The position numbers and the translations under genes are program-made. DNA of 64,000 bases, taken from assembly GCF_024734895.1 (NCBI RefSeq), contig NZ_CP091430.1, positions 7,131,501 to 7,195,500 on the forward strand, written 5' to 3'. The notes below the pieces were generated by a model, which was not told the DNA's origin, ran no database searches, and saw only the letters and a list, made by a program, of their open reading frames with translations. This DNA is from Paenibacillus spongiae. GTDB lineage: Bacteria; Bacillota; Bacilli; Paenibacillales; Paenibacillaceae. This document shows, piece by piece, positions 39,839 through 48,867 of the stretch (positions are counted from its first letter, which is position 1; every line of letters begins with the position of its first letter).

Positions 39839-41203
39839 TATATAGCCCCCTAATCCACTTGGACACTTCACCCACTTCAGATACACTAATAGATAAGCAG
39901 GTGAAGGTTCATGAAGAGACGGTTTCGGTGCCCCGTTCAAGTGAAGAAGGAGTTAGTGGTTGAAGTGTTATCCGGTTATCGAACAGAAGTGGTAGCACGT
40001 CAACACGGAATGTCCCCAAAAACGCTTAGTAACTGGGTCCGGCAATACCAGGATGAGGTGGACGAACTGATGGCAAAGAAACGTGACGATGCAGAAAAAC
40101 TAAAGCAAGATGCAGCCGAACTGGAGGAGCTCCAGCAACGATATGACCAAGCGATCAAGCAGCTGGGTGAGAAGGAATTAGAGCTCAGCATATTAAGAGA
40201 GCTGGTAAAAAAAGCACCCCGACTGGAGACAGCGCTAGCATGGATTGAACGAGGTCATCCCGTTCGGACAGTGCTACGAATCTGTGATGTGCCTCGCTCC
40301 ACGTATTACTACCACTTGCGGCATCCTGAAAGGCGGAAGCCTGTAAGTACGGGACGTTCGATTCCGGGCTATTCGTACGATAAAACAGGAAAAGTTGTCA
40401 GCGATATTCGGATAAAGACGTATTTACGACGTCTGTTTCAAGGGCTCAACGCATCTTTTGGCTACCGGAAAATGACCGTCTTGTTGCGTCGGAGATACCG
40501 GTTGGTCATCAACAAGAAGAAAGTGTACCGGCTTTGCAAGGAACTTCACCTACTTGCTCCACAGCGAGAAACAAGCCATTCCGTACCCAAAAAGATCGCG
40601 AATAACCGGACCGTTACAGGACCGAACCAACTGTGGCAGTTGGATATTAAGTACGGGTATATCGCCGGAATGCGCCGACACTTCTACCTTGCAAGCATCA
40701 TCGATGTGTTCGACCGTGCCATTGTGGCGTACCATCGGGGCAAAACATGCAGCACAAGTGATGTCATAAGGACGGTACAAAAAGCCTTACTGAAACGTAA
40801 CATACATGAGCAAGCTGACAAGCTGGTGATTCGGACGGACAATGGGCCTCAGTTCATTAGCAAAGCCTTCTATGCCTTTTGTGAGCAGGCAGGCGTTGAG
40901 CATGAGCGTATCCCGAACCAAACGCCAAATAAGAACGCGTATATTGAATCGTTCCACAGCATTTTGGAGAGGGAATGTTACCTCCGCAATTGCTTTGAAC
41001 GTTACGAAGAAGCTTTTGCTGAGGTCGATCGATTCATTCGTTATTACAACAATGATCGTATTCACGGCAGTCTTAAAGACTGGCCTCCCAAAGAATACTT
41101 ACGTTTGGTTACCTCCGGAGCACTAAAACCGAAAGAAATTGCGCTATGATGTAATTTCGGTAGTATGAGCGTGGTTAGTGTCCAATATTAGGGGGTTGAA
41201 CCG
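39839..41203 (+). mobile_element. IS3-family insertion sequence with 5-bp target duplication
   Basis: About 1365 bp. Inverted ends share CCCCCTAAT...TGGACACT (39846-39868; complement 41177-41195). ATAGC flanks it on both sides (39834-39838 and 41204-41208), consistent with a 5-bp target duplication. Copy 2 of the host repeat shows the uninterrupted sequence. Exact outer boundaries are uncertain by a few bases because ATAGC also occurs just inside the left end. Confidence 0.85.
39911..41149 (+). CDS. IS3-family transposase, single continuous frame
   Basis: A 412-residue transposase. An N-terminal helix-turn-helix (YRTEVVARQHGMSPKTLSNW) and a leucine-zipper-like coiled coil (about 50-95) correspond to OrfA. 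An HTH_21 region (SFGYRKMTVLLRRRYRLVIN) and the integrase core correspond to OrfB. Catalytic residues are D in WQLDIKYGY, D in IRTDNGPQF and E in YIESFHSILERE. OrfA and OrfB are in one frame, whereas most IS3 elements need a -1 frameshift. The gene looks intact and possibly active. Confidence 0.95.
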   Translation: MKRRFRCPVQVKKELVVEVLSGYRTEVVARQHGMSPKTLSNWVRQYQDEVDELMAKKRDDAEKLKQDAAELEELQQRYDQAIKQLGEKELELSILRELVKKAPRLETALAWIERGHPVRTVLRICDVPRSTYYYHLRHPERRKPVSTGRSIPGYSYDKTGKVVSDIRIKTYLRRLFQGLNASFGYRKMTVLLRRRYRLVINKKKVYRLCKELHLLAPQRETSHSVPKKIANNRTVTGPNQLWQLDIKYGYIAGMRRHFYLASIIDVFDRAIVAYHRGKTCSTSDVIRTVQKALLKRNIHEQADKLVIRTDNGPQFISKAFYAFCEQAGVEHERIPNQTPNKNAYIESFHSILERECYLRNCFERYEEAFAEVDRFIRYYNNDRIHGSLKDWPPKEYLRLVTSGALKPKEIAL

Positions 41204-41823
41204 ATAGCATCCGTTATTTGTGACAAACACCTTATATGGACGAACCGTCCGGACATCAGATCCGCTATTCGCACCAAATGACCACATTTCCTCCGATAAT
41301 CGCATGAATTACGGATCTAGTATCCGTTACCTCTCCAATTCGGCTCCATATCCAACAATAGCGCATCCGATGTCCATTCCAGCCCACTTTCAATATACGG
41401 TATACGGAAATAGCATCCGTTATTTGTGACAAACACCTTATATGGACGAACCGTCCGGACATCAGATCCTCTATTCGCACCAAATGACCACAATTATATT
41501 CGCATGAATAGCGTCTCTGGTGTCCGCTACCTCTGCTGCTTCAGCTCTCTTGCTCTGTTGTGGGATAGATTTGGGATAGATTCTGAACCAATAAGCCGTA
41601 TTCACGTGATCACCCCATTCGTCGATTATACCATAAAAAAGGAATGTACGTTCGTATGTTTGTCGGCAAACAAAATACTACGAGCACCGATTCGTCCCTC
41701 ATCTACACGCTCACTACCTGAGTCAGGAAGTTTAGAGGCAAGGGACTTCCCGGATTTGAGGGTAAAAAAGAAATGGAGCACCGTCATTGGCGGCTAATTG
41801 AGTTGTGGGTACTTATTCAAAAA

Positions 41824-41857
41824 GAAGATCCCGTTCACCAGTGAACGGGATCTTCTT
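41824..41857 (-). terminator. Terminator of the YcdB/SLH protein gene
   Basis: Perfect arms GAAGATCCCGTTCAC and GTGAACGGGATCTTC with a three-base loop, then TTTTT region on the minus strand, 15 bases after the stop. Confidence 0.93.
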
Positions 41858-41871
41858 GTTCTATATTCGCA

Positions 41872-44226
41872 TTAATCGTTGCGGAGCGGCGCTTCCTTCA
41901 GATCGGCGCTGACGCTCAGGAACCGGAAGAATGCGGCAGCCGCTTCTGCGCGGGTCACTTCACGGTCCGGCACGAAATTGCCGTCCTTGAGGCTCATGAT
42001 GCCAAGGCCGACGACAATGGCTGCCTGACCCTTCTGCTCCGTTTTGGCCGCATCCTTGAACGTAATATTGAATAGCTCGTTCCGCTCGGCAAGCGGGTTG
42101 TATCCCAATGCACGGACGATCAGCTCGGCCATCTCTTCACGGTCGACCTTGCCCTCGGGATTGAAAGAGCCATCGCCGCGGTCGATCAAGTTTTGCTGCA
42201 GCGCATTTTGCACATACACGAAGTAGCTGGAGTCTGCACTCACATCGTCGAAGCTCGATTTGGCTGCAGCCCCTTCGTACATGATCGGCGGACGGCCGCT
42301 GTTCATGGACAGCACCAGCATCTTGATCAGCTCGCCGCGGGTAATGACCTGGTTCGGACGCACTTTGCCGTCGACAACGTCAAGCGCCTTGTAGGCTACC
42401 ATCAGCTCCAGCTCGCGCTGCGCCCAGTGGCCGTGAATATCGTTTGCCTTCGGCTTCTCTAACGATGCCGCATCGCCTGTGCTGTAATCGCGCCATTGGC
42501 CGGTCTGCGCATCGAGGAAGACAGGCTCGTCGATCGCCTTGGGCACCAGACGGTAAACCAGCTTCGTCTTCGTCTGACCTTCATTAGGCTTCAGCTCGCC
42601 TGACGCTACCATCAGATTGTATTTCTCCCGCGAGATCGGCTGCCCGTTCAACATAAATTCGGAGTCGAACACATACGTAAGTTCCAGCTTATAGTAGTTT
42701 AACCATGCATCCATAGCCTTATCACGGCTTATGACGGCCGGGGCTTGCTTCGGATAGTCGAATGTTGAAATATTGCCGTAGTAATTCCGGATCTCACCGG
42801 TGTTAGCATCGATGGACACGCGGATATTATCGTAATCGACTCGGGCATCGCCCACCTTGTGTACGAATTGGAACGAATACTCGCCGTACTTCTCGTCATT
42901 CATCCGCTTGATTTCCGCCTCGCTCGGCTCGCTCAGATAGAGCTCTTGGACAAGCCACGGCAGCTGCTTCTTCACCAGGTCAACCGCTTTCTTACGCGCA
43001 TCCTCATATGAGATTCGCTTGGCCGATTGCCCGGATTGCTCCTGCCACGTATACGAGTAGAAATTCCGGATGACGCCCGTACGGCTGTCGACGGATGCAT
43101 TCACGCTGCCGATTTCTTTATCCCCGTCCTTCAAGGTCCATCCTATATTCCATTCGGCTGTCGTAATTCCGCTGTTTTCATCCGTATATTCGTTATAATT
43201 GGCTTGATCCTGAGCAGCTCCGGCCGGGATCGTGAAGCTGTCCTTCACGGCCTGCGCCGCCTGCTCGCGCGTCAAGTTCTTCCCGCTGCCAGGCTTGCTT
43301 CCAAGCGCGGACTCGGCGAGAGGGGCCGGTGCAACCTGCTGCGAATCGCCCGAAGGCTGCAGAACCTTGCCGGTTACAGCATCCAGAACGGCCGGCCCTA
43401 GCTCATAGCTGAGCACTGGCTTGCGCGGCTGCTTCATTTGATAAGGAACGACATACGCAAGCTCCAGCTTCGCCGCCTCGCGGATTTTCGCCAACGCCTC
43501 CGTCATCGACAGCCCCGGCTTCGCTTGTTCGAATTGGGCATCATTATTCCAATTGATCTGATAGCTTAGAACGCGCCCCTCGCTATCCACTTCGATATTA
43601 ATGTAGTTGTCCGCGAACGGGAACTCGCCCACAAGCCGGTCATAGCGCAGCAAATGCCGCACCTGCCCGTTCAGCGGCGGCTTAACATCGGCGCCGTAAT
43701 CGGCGTTAAGCCGGATCTGATCCTTCAGCTTAGGCGACATCTTCGCAATGAAGAAGAGTGCGACTTCCTGCGCCTTCTCGCGGTCTACCTTAAGCGGATA
43801 AGACGGCTTGGCGCCGGGATCGTCAATATACGTATTGAATCCGAGCATATCGCCGTTATCGGCATCGAGACTCACCTCGATGCTGCCTTTATGTTTGCCG
43901 TTGACCGTCTTTACGAAGGACAGGTTCCACACATTGCGTTTCGTATTGGTTATATCCAAACGACTGTTCAGGCTTACATTCTGAAGCTTATAGTCTTCCG
44001 GTACGCTGACGTAGCTCTTGGCAAGCGCGATCGCTTTCTCCTTCGTAATCGCCGTATTCACCGGCGCGGTCACCTCGGTTTTAATCGGTAAATCCGAAGA
44101 ACTGTCCCCTGCACCCGCCTGTACCCCGGGAGCTGTTTTGTCCGCATAGGCGGCCGCCGGTACTACCGCGCTCAGCGCAACCGCGGTCGATAGTGCGACT
44201 AGCCATTGTTTATTGCGTTTACTCAT
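41872..44226 (-). CDS. YcdB/YcdC-repeat protein with C-terminal SLH domains
   Basis: A 784-residue exported protein. Signal peptide 1-28 (LVALSTAVALSAVVPAAAYA). Then at least four repeats of the PepSY-like YcdB/YcdC type, each with a helix (ITKEKAIALAKSYVSVPEDY; LTREQAAQAVKDSFTIP; ISYEDARKKAVDLVKK) and strands ending in V.VDA.TGEIRNYY. Three SLH domains from about residue 600 (HGHWAQRELELMVAYKAL, FDDVSADSSYFVYVQNAL, KDAAKTEQKGQAAIVVGLGI) attach it to the wall. PepSY-like domains often inhibit or chaperone proteases; the role here is unknown. Single gene. Confidence 0.88.
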   Translation of the reverse strand: MSKRNKQWLVALSTAVALSAVVPAAAYADKTAPGVQAGAGDSSSDLPIKTEVTAPVNTAITKEKAIALAKSYVSVPEDYKLQNVSLNSRLDITNTKRNVWNLSFVKTVNGKHKGSIEVSLDADNGDMLGFNTYIDDPGAKPSYPLKVDREKAQEVALFFIAKMSPKLKDQIRLNADYGADVKPPLNGQVRHLLRYDRLVGEFPFADNYINIEVDSEGRVLSYQINWNNDAQFEQAKPGLSMTEALAKIREAAKLELAYVVPYQMKQPRKPVLSYELGPAVLDAVTGKVLQPSGDSQQVAPAPLAESALGSKPGSGKNLTREQAAQAVKDSFTIPAGAAQDQANYNEYTDENSGITTAEWNIGWTLKDGDKEIGSVNASVDSRTGVIRNFYSYTWQEQSGQSAKRISYEDARKKAVDLVKKQLPWLVQELYLSEPSEAEIKRMNDEKYGEYSFQFVHKVGDARVDYDNIRVSIDANTGEIRNYYGNISTFDYPKQAPAVISRDKAMDAWLNYYKLELTYVFDSEFMLNGQPISREKYNLMVASGELKPNEGQTKTKLVYRLVPKAIDEPVFLDAQTGQWRDYSTGDAASLEKPKANDIHGHWAQRELELMVAYKALDVVDGKVRPNQVITRGELIKMLVLSMNSGRPPIMYEGAAAKSSFDDVSADSSYFVYVQNALQQNLIDRGDGSFNPEGKVDREEMAELIVRALGYNPLAERNELFNITFKDAAKTEQKGQAAIVVGLGIMSLKDGNFVPDREVTRAEAAAAFFRFLSVSADLKEAPLRND

Positions 44227-44523
44227 CCGTTCTCCCCCCCAATGTTTGCCATTCAGGAGTTATGACGCATGGTTGGAAGGAAAAGTTGCAAGGGGTTACA
44301 TAGATTTTTTGAACAAAGTAATTATACGGATGAATACGATATATCCGATAGGCTGCACCAGCTTTTCTATACGAGTTGGATGTACAAGGTTATGTAACAA
44401 CTCGCCCGCATTCACCGCCATCGATACAGACCATTTGAAAATGAAAATGGAGCAATGCCGCTGACAGTGAGGGCACGTAATCTCAATTGACAGCCTATCC
44501 CGTTATTCCGATTATGTACACAC

Positions 44524-44559
44524 AAAGAATCCCTACGCCATATTGGCGCAGGGATTCTT
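44524..44559 (-). terminator. Terminator of trxA
   Basis: Arms AAGAATCCCTGCGC and GCGTAGGGATTCTT with an 8-base loop, followed by TTTG. The remaining part of the 370-bp gap up to 44226 shows no gene or clear promoter. Confidence 0.8.
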
Positions 44560-44596
44560 CTGCCTCTAGGCCGCTGCAAGCTGCGGTCAAACCGTC

Positions 44597-44908
44597 TTAC
44601 AGTTGGCCTTGGATTTTGTTTTTGAGCGCGTCTTTGGATTGCAGGCCGACCATTTTGTCTACCGGCTGTCCGTCCTTGAACAGAATCAGCGTCGGAATGC
44701 TCATCACGCCGAATTGGGACGCGATTTCAGGCTCTTCGTCAACGTTGATCTTCGCGATTGTTGCTTGGCCTTCCATTTCGCCGGAAAGCTCTTCAACGAT
44801 CGGAAGCTGCATTTTACAAGGTCCGCACCATGGCGCCCAGAAATCAACGAGCGTTACGCCGCTCTCGATGTTTTGTTTGAACGTATCTTTCGTCAATGCT
44901 ACTGCCAT
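44597..44908 (-). CDS. trxA: Thioredoxin
   Basis: A 103-residue cytoplasmic thiol-disulfide reductase. The active site WCGPC has C28 and C31 (VDFWAPWCGPCKMQ). Conserved D23, P37-type and cis-proline region GVMSIPTLILFKDG are present. GAGAGGATG lies before the ATG. It is followed upstream by an Rrf2-type regulator with many cysteines, but they have separate promoters. Confidence 0.97.
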   Translation of the reverse strand: MAVALTKDTFKQNIESGVTLVDFWAPWCGPCKMQLPIVEELSGEMEGQATIAKINVDEEPEIASQFGVMSIPTLILFKDGQPVDKMVGLQSKDALKNKIQGQL

Positions 44909-45013
44909 TGAAAATCATCCTCTCGGTATAATAATATTTATTCTCCATGTATGAGAAGGGAAAGACCCATCACACCAATTCTTGCCTCTCTTGCCGGCTT
45001 CAGCATAAGAGAG

Positions 45014-45439
45014 TCAGCATTCCTCGCAGCTGTGAATTTGTCCAAGCACATCGGCAATGGTAATGCTCCCAAAGTAGGCTTCCAGCTGTTTCTCCGCTTT
45101 GCAGAAAATCTCGTGCATAACCTCCTGCATATTGGAGCCGACAACGCAATCCATCTCCGGATTGCCTGAGCACCAGTTCGGAATAAGAGACCCATGCGCC
45201 ATCAGCCGATACACATCGGATAAGGTTACAACAGCCGGATTGAGCGTCAACCGGTATCCGCCGCCGGCACCTTCGCGGGTATCCACATAACCAGCCTTGC
45301 GCAAGCAGCTCATGACCTTGCGGATCCGAGCCGGATTGGTCGACACATTCTCGGCAATCGCCTCGCTGGATGCCATTCGATCCGGTATATAGGCCAAGTA
45401 AACCAAGCTGTGTACGGCTATCGTAAATTCGCTATTCAT
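45014..45439 (-). CDS. Rrf2-family transcriptional regulator, cysteine-rich
   Basis: A 141-residue regulator with an N-terminal winged helix (SEAIAENVSTNPARIRKVMS) and the Rrf2 wing EGAGGGYRLTLNP. It resembles YwnA/CymR-like members. Cysteines at 45, 90, 98, 113, 138 and 141 include NWCSGNPEMDC, at the position where Rrf2 proteins bind Fe-S or sense thiols, and a C-terminal CEEC. Thiol or disulfide sensing is an inference. The promoter upstream contains a 7+7 inverted repeat over its -10, suggesting autorepression. Confidence 0.88.
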   Translation of the reverse strand: MNSEFTIAVHSLVYLAYIPDRMASSEAIAENVSTNPARIRKVMSCLRKAGYVDTREGAGGGYRLTLNPAVVTLSDVYRLMAHGSLIPNWCSGNPEMDCVVGSNMQEVMHEIFCKAEKQLEAYFGSITIADVLGQIHSCEEC

Positions 45440-45463
45440 GTGTAACCGCCACCCCCGCTTTGT

Positions 45464-45498
45464 ACTGTAATCATATCAGTTACAGTTGTCGTTGTCAA
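45464..45498 (-). promoter_or_regulatory. Promoter and candidate operator of the Rrf2 regulator
   Basis: Minus strand: TTGACA (45498-45493), 17 bases, TATGAT (45475-45470). An inverted repeat ACTGTAA...TTACAGT (45464-45470 and 45480-45486, 9-base centre) covers the -10, as expected for a self-repressed Rrf2 gene. Confidence 0.75.
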
Positions 45499-45677
45499 TG
45501 CGGACAGGTTCCTATTTTGCGAAATGGGGCACTTTTTTATTCGACGCTGCCGTCCCCAATAGATGCTGGCTTTATTTTACGCCCGCCGACCTTGCGCTCC
45601 CACCTTCCATTACCACGTACCTGGCAAGTCAAACACCGTTTCACCGTTTCTTCTTCATGATTCTTCCCGTGATAAGG

Positions 45678-46532
45678 CTATTCGAACAGATCCAGCTGCC
45701 GCGGGGCCATCGGTAAGGTGTCCATATGAAGCAAGTTCATCAATTCCTTCGCATTGGCGGCCGCATCGCCTCCGGAATTGTTGTTGAACACGACATAGAC
45801 CTCTTTGCTCTCCTGTTCGAGTAAGCGCAGACGGTCCGCCCATTCCCGAAGCTCGTCCCTGCTGTAACGATATAAGTAACGGACAGCACGCCAGTTCGGA
45901 TCTCCGCGTTTGCTCCAACCGGATATATTGCGTCCATGCATGCGCACCATCGTCACCTCGGCATCGGTTGCTTGAAGAACGGTCGGCACTGAAAAGGGAG
46001 GCACTTGGGGCTCGTCGCATATGCTGTGGATCCAGCCTTCACGCTTCATAAAGTGCAGCGTCTTCGTCCGGTATGCATCTGAAAACCAGCTTTCATGCCT
46101 AAATTCCAGTGCCGCCGGCAAATGACCGATCATGCGCTTCGTCTCCCTTAGAACCTCGACGTTGTCCCGGGTACAGTCAAACCAGGGCGGATATTGACAT
46201 AATATCGCCTTCAGCTTGCCGGCCTCCCAGAAGGGCTGAACCGATTCGAGGAATGAGCGCATCGCTGCCTCCAGCTCCGCGAGGCTTGGTTGGCGGCGGT
46301 CATGACCGGTAAGCCCTTTGTAGGCCTTGACAATGAAGGAGAACGATGCCGGCGTCATGTCTGCCCATTTCCTGCAAGTCTCCGCAGCCGGAATGGCGTA
46401 GTACGTCGAGTCCACTTCAACGACTGGAAAATGTTTGGCGTAATGCGTTAATTTATCGCCCGCTCTTACGCCGGGATTGTAGAGCTCGTCATGATCCCCC
46501 CAGCCGGCAAGGCCAATTGCGATCACGCTCAC
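45678..46532 (-). CDS. DUF72 family protein
   Basis: A 284-residue TIM-barrel-like protein of the DUF72/YunF family. Recognisable pieces: IGLAGWGDHDELYNPG, EVDSTYYAIPAAETCRKWA, ALEFRHESWFSD, VRMHGRNISGW and VYVVFNNNSGGDAAANA. The biochemical role is not established; a nuclease or metal-enzyme fold has been suggested. It is divergent from the DsbA-like gene. No partner genes. Confidence 0.9.
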   Translation of the reverse strand: MSVIAIGLAGWGDHDELYNPGVRAGDKLTHYAKHFPVVEVDSTYYAIPAAETCRKWADMTPASFSFIVKAYKGLTGHDRRQPSLAELEAAMRSFLESVQPFWEAGKLKAILCQYPPWFDCTRDNVEVLRETKRMIGHLPAALEFRHESWFSDAYRTKTLHFMKREGWIHSICDEPQVPPFSVPTVLQATDAEVTMVRMHGRNISGWSKRGDPNWRAVRYLYRYSRDELREWADRLRLLEQESKEVYVVFNNNSGGDAAANAKELMNLLHMDTLPMAPRQLDLFE

Positions 46533-46637
46533 TCCCCCTCTCTAAAGTTGATGAAGAAACCTGACTTGCAATCGAATGCAAACTGATTTAGCATGAAAAT
46601 GAGGTTCCAAATCGATAAGAGTAAGGAATGATCACAC

Positions 46638-47273
46638 ATGAAAATCGATATCTATTCCGATATGGTATGTCCCTGGTGCCGAATCGGCAAGCAGAATTTG
46701 AATAAAGCGCTCGAGCTATGGGCGAGCGAGGGCGGCGAGCCTGCCGAAATTACGTTCCGTGCCTTCCAGCTTGATCCGGATCTGCCTCCCGAAGGTCTTC
46801 CGTTCAAGCAAGCCATGACACAGAAGATGGGAGACAGCTCCCGCGTGCAGCAAGCTACGGAGCAGGTAACCAGCGCCGGTGCAGCCGTCGGACTGACATA
46901 CCGGTTTGACCGGGTACAGCGGATGCCGAATACGAAGCTCGCGCACCGGTTCGTCGCGCTGCTGAAGCCGGATCTTCAGGAAAGGGCCGTAAACGCCATA
47001 TTCCGCGCTTACTTCGAAGAAGGCCGGGATATTGCGTTATTCGGGGAGATCGAAGCCATTGCAACTGAGTTGGGCGAGGAAGCCACTGCCGTCCTTGAGC
47101 AGCTCCGCCAAGGAGCCGGCGAGGATGCCGTGAATGCCGACCTGGAATCAGCGTCGAGAATCGGCGTTACCGGAGTGCCTTTCTTTATCTTTGATAACAA
47201 ATATGCGCTGTCCGGAGCCTATCCGCCCGATAAGCTCGTCGAGCTCATGCATCGCGTGAAGAACTCGGAATAA
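46638..47273 (+). CDS. DsbA-family oxidoreductase (FrnE/YwbO-like)
   Basis: A 211-residue cytoplasmic thioredoxin-fold protein with an inserted helical domain. The active site is MVCPWCRIGK (C11, C14); the cis-proline loop is GVTGVPFFIFDNKYALSGAY. These match 2-hydroxychromene-2-carboxylate isomerase/FrnE-type proteins linked to oxidative stress. No signal peptide. AAGGAATG precedes the ATG. Single gene with its own terminator. Confidence 0.92.
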   Translation: MKIDIYSDMVCPWCRIGKQNLNKALELWASEGGEPAEITFRAFQLDPDLPPEGLPFKQAMTQKMGDSSRVQQATEQVTSAGAAVGLTYRFDRVQRMPNTKLAHRFVALLKPDLQERAVNAIFRAYFEEGRDIALFGEIEAIATELGEEATAVLEQLRQGAGEDAVNADLESASRIGVTGVPFFIFDNKYALSGAYPPDKLVELMHRVKNSE

Positions 47274-47277
47274 CCGA

Positions 47278-47320
47278 AAAGAAGCGGGCTCCCTGCCAGA
47301 TGCAGGCGCCCGCTTCTTCT
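47278..47320. terminator. Terminator between the DsbA-like gene and the kinase-like gene
   Basis: Arms AAGAAGCGGGC and GCCCGCTTCTT with inner CCTGC/GCAGG pairing. It can serve both convergent genes. Confidence 0.85.
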
Positions 47321-47351
47321 GTTATAGGGTCATGCGCTCGCTTGCCCTTGC

Positions 47352-48053
47352 TCAGGACTTGAACAAGCGATAGCCTTTGCGCACGCCATCCATGATCCAT
47401 TCCGGGATCGGAACAGGCCGCTTCGACAGATAGGGCAAGTAGAGATGCTTATATGCTTTCTTCATATCGTCCCACATCGTGCAAGCATCCTGCTTCAGAA
47501 AATCCGATACATCCACGACAAATCCGCGTCCTTCATTTATCATGATATTCTTCCCGTGAACATCGTGGGGGCGAAGCCCTCTTGACCGTGCATAGTCCAA
47601 CGCTTCATCTACATCCTCAATGGCCCGGGCAGGAATCGGAATCCCCTCCAAGATGCATTGATACAGCGTCTTTCCTCTCAGCCGTTTCAATATTAAATAC
47701 CGAAAGCCTCCGGTTTCGTTCGCATCATAACATTGCGAGTAGGCTGCGTGCTCGCCGAGCCGTCCGTACACCTCAACCTCGTCCTCGAAGCCGCCCCGGC
47801 CGGGCGTATATACTTTGACGACGAGATCATCCGCAAGGGGATGCGCGAATACGCCTGCATAATTGCCGGCTCCGAGCTTGCTCCACTGCTCCGGGTAACG
47901 CCGGACAATGATCGGCTCTCCGTCATGCACGCTTTCGAGCACCAGCTCCGGAAGCAGCGATTGCTCTACCCATGATGCGAACTCGCGAATTTGGTTAGGG
48001 TTGATCACGTCCGATTTTGCCCCTTCAGTCACGATTATTATCTTCTCTTGCAT
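47352..48053 (-). CDS. Kinase-like protein (YrzF type)
   Basis: A 233-residue small protein-kinase-fold protein, similar to B. subtilis YrzF. A Gly-rich loop SKLGAGNYAGVFAHP, a VAIK-like DDLVVKVYTPG, a catalytic loop RPHDVHGKNIMI (D and N kept, no HRD) and a metal-binding VVDVSDF in place of DFG are visible. Activity and substrate are unknown. It follows the SMR genes by about 50 bases and may be read through from them. Confidence 0.82.
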   Translation of the reverse strand: MQEKIIIVTEGAKSDVINPNQIREFASWVEQSLLPELVLESVHDGEPIIVRRYPEQWSKLGAGNYAGVFAHPLADDLVVKVYTPGRGGFEDEVEVYGRLGEHAAYSQCYDANETGGFRYLILKRLRGKTLYQCILEGIPIPARAIEDVDEALDYARSRGLRPHDVHGKNIMINEGRGFVVDVSDFLKQDACTMWDDMKKAYKHLYLPYLSKRPVPIPEWIMDGVRKGYRLFKS

Positions 48054-48104
48054 ACCATTGTAATCCGCACTGCAGCAAAAAGAAAGATCGCCGCAGGCTC
48101 GGCA

Positions 48105-48428
48105 CTAATGCCCTCCCCCAACGATCCGCAAGCCGGCAACGCCGGCAATAATCATGCCGATAAACAGCAGCTTCCGCCTGTCCTTGGACTCTCCGAACAG
48201 ATACATGCCCAGCAGAACGCTTCCGGCCGAGCCAATGCCGGTCCATACGCCGTAAGCCGTACTGATCGGAATTTCCTGCAGCGCTTTCGATAAGAAATAA
48301 AAGCTGAAGAAGCCCGAAATAATAGCGCCGACCGTTCCTTTCCACTTCTTAAATCCGTCCGACCATTTCATACAAGTAACGCCGCTGATTTCACCTATGC
48401 CGGACAGCAGCAAATAGATCCAAGCCAT
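48105..48428 (-). CDS. SMR-family efflux subunit (second of a pair)
   Basis: A 107-residue, four-helix small multidrug resistance protein. The conserved membrane-embedded glutamate is in LLSGIGEISGVTC, and ISTAYGVWTGIGSAGSVLLG is the family signature. Paired, heterodimeric SMR proteins (YkkCD-type) usually insert in opposite orientation. It follows its partner by 43 bases. Substrates could be cationic drugs or guanidinium-like compounds. Confidence 0.9.
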   Translation of the reverse strand: MAWIYLLLSGIGEISGVTCMKWSDGFKKWKGTVGAIISGFFSFYFLSKALQEIPISTAYGVWTGIGSAGSVLLGMYLFGESKDRRKLLFIGMIIAGVAGLRIVGGGH

Positions 48429-48471
48429 TCGTCATTCCTCCGTTGCCTTACTCTGGTGCTAATATCAATGT

Positions 48472-48858
48472 TCAATTATCGGCTTGTGCCGCTTGAATCG
48501 AAGCTTCCTCCTGCTTCGCCCCGGTTTTATCCGACTTATCGTCTGACGAGATCATCTTGAGCCCGATAATGCCGCCGACAAGCAGCGCCACAAAAAACAG
48601 TCTCAGCCAATCCGCCGGCTCGTTCAGCAGCAGCATTCCGATCAACACCGTTCCTGCCGTGCCGATCCCCGTGAAGACCGCATAGGCCGTACCGACTTCG
48701 ATGATCCGCATCGACTTCGCGAACAGATAGAAGCTGGCTGCCAGCATAATAACCGTCAGCACGGAAGGCAGCAGAATCGTAAATCCTTCCGAAGCGCGCA
48801 GCCCGAATGCCCAGCCGATCTCAAGCATGCCGCCCACGAGCAAATACACCCATGCCAT
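48472..48858 (-). CDS. SMR-family efflux subunit (first of a pair)
   Basis: A 128-residue SMR protein. The glutamate is in GGMLEIGWAFGLRASEGF, followed by VGTAYAVFTGIGTAGTVLIG. It has a hydrophilic C-terminal tail of about 20 residues that its partner lacks. The motif near the glutamate resembles Gdx/SugE and YkkC types. It starts nine bases after the TetR gene, so the regulator and pump share an operon. Confidence 0.9.
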   Translation of the reverse strand: MAWVYLLVGGMLEIGWAFGLRASEGFTILLPSVLTVIMLAASFYLFAKSMRIIEVGTAYAVFTGIGTAGTVLIGMLLLNEPADWLRLFFVALLVGGIIGLKMISSDDKSDKTGAKQEEASIQAAQADN

Positions 48859-48867
48859 ATTTAATTT

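Larger units (their letters stand above)
39728..41535. repeat. Tandem ~200-bp intergenic repeat, copy 1 split by an IS element
   Basis: Starting motif CGCATGAAT recurs at 39728, 41301 and 41501. Removing the insertion, copy 1 is about 203 bp, copy 2 is 200 bp (41301-41500) and copy 3 is a fragment (to about 41535). Each unit holds four ~24-bp elements of one family. In copy 2 they are 41307-41330 and 41357-41380 (minus) and 41399-41425 and 41454-41477 (plus). Consensus on the minus reading is AATA..G..TCT..TGTCCG followed by TTAC. No gene is visible in the repeats. Confidence 0.85.

Noticed and set aside
41212-41429. Short plus-strand frames in the repeat copies
   Set aside because: They recur identically with each repeat copy, lack ribosome sites and have no similarity to known proteins.
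39728-41535. CRISPR array
   Set aside because: Elements are degenerate, occur in both orientations, spacers are themselves repeated, and no cas genes are near.
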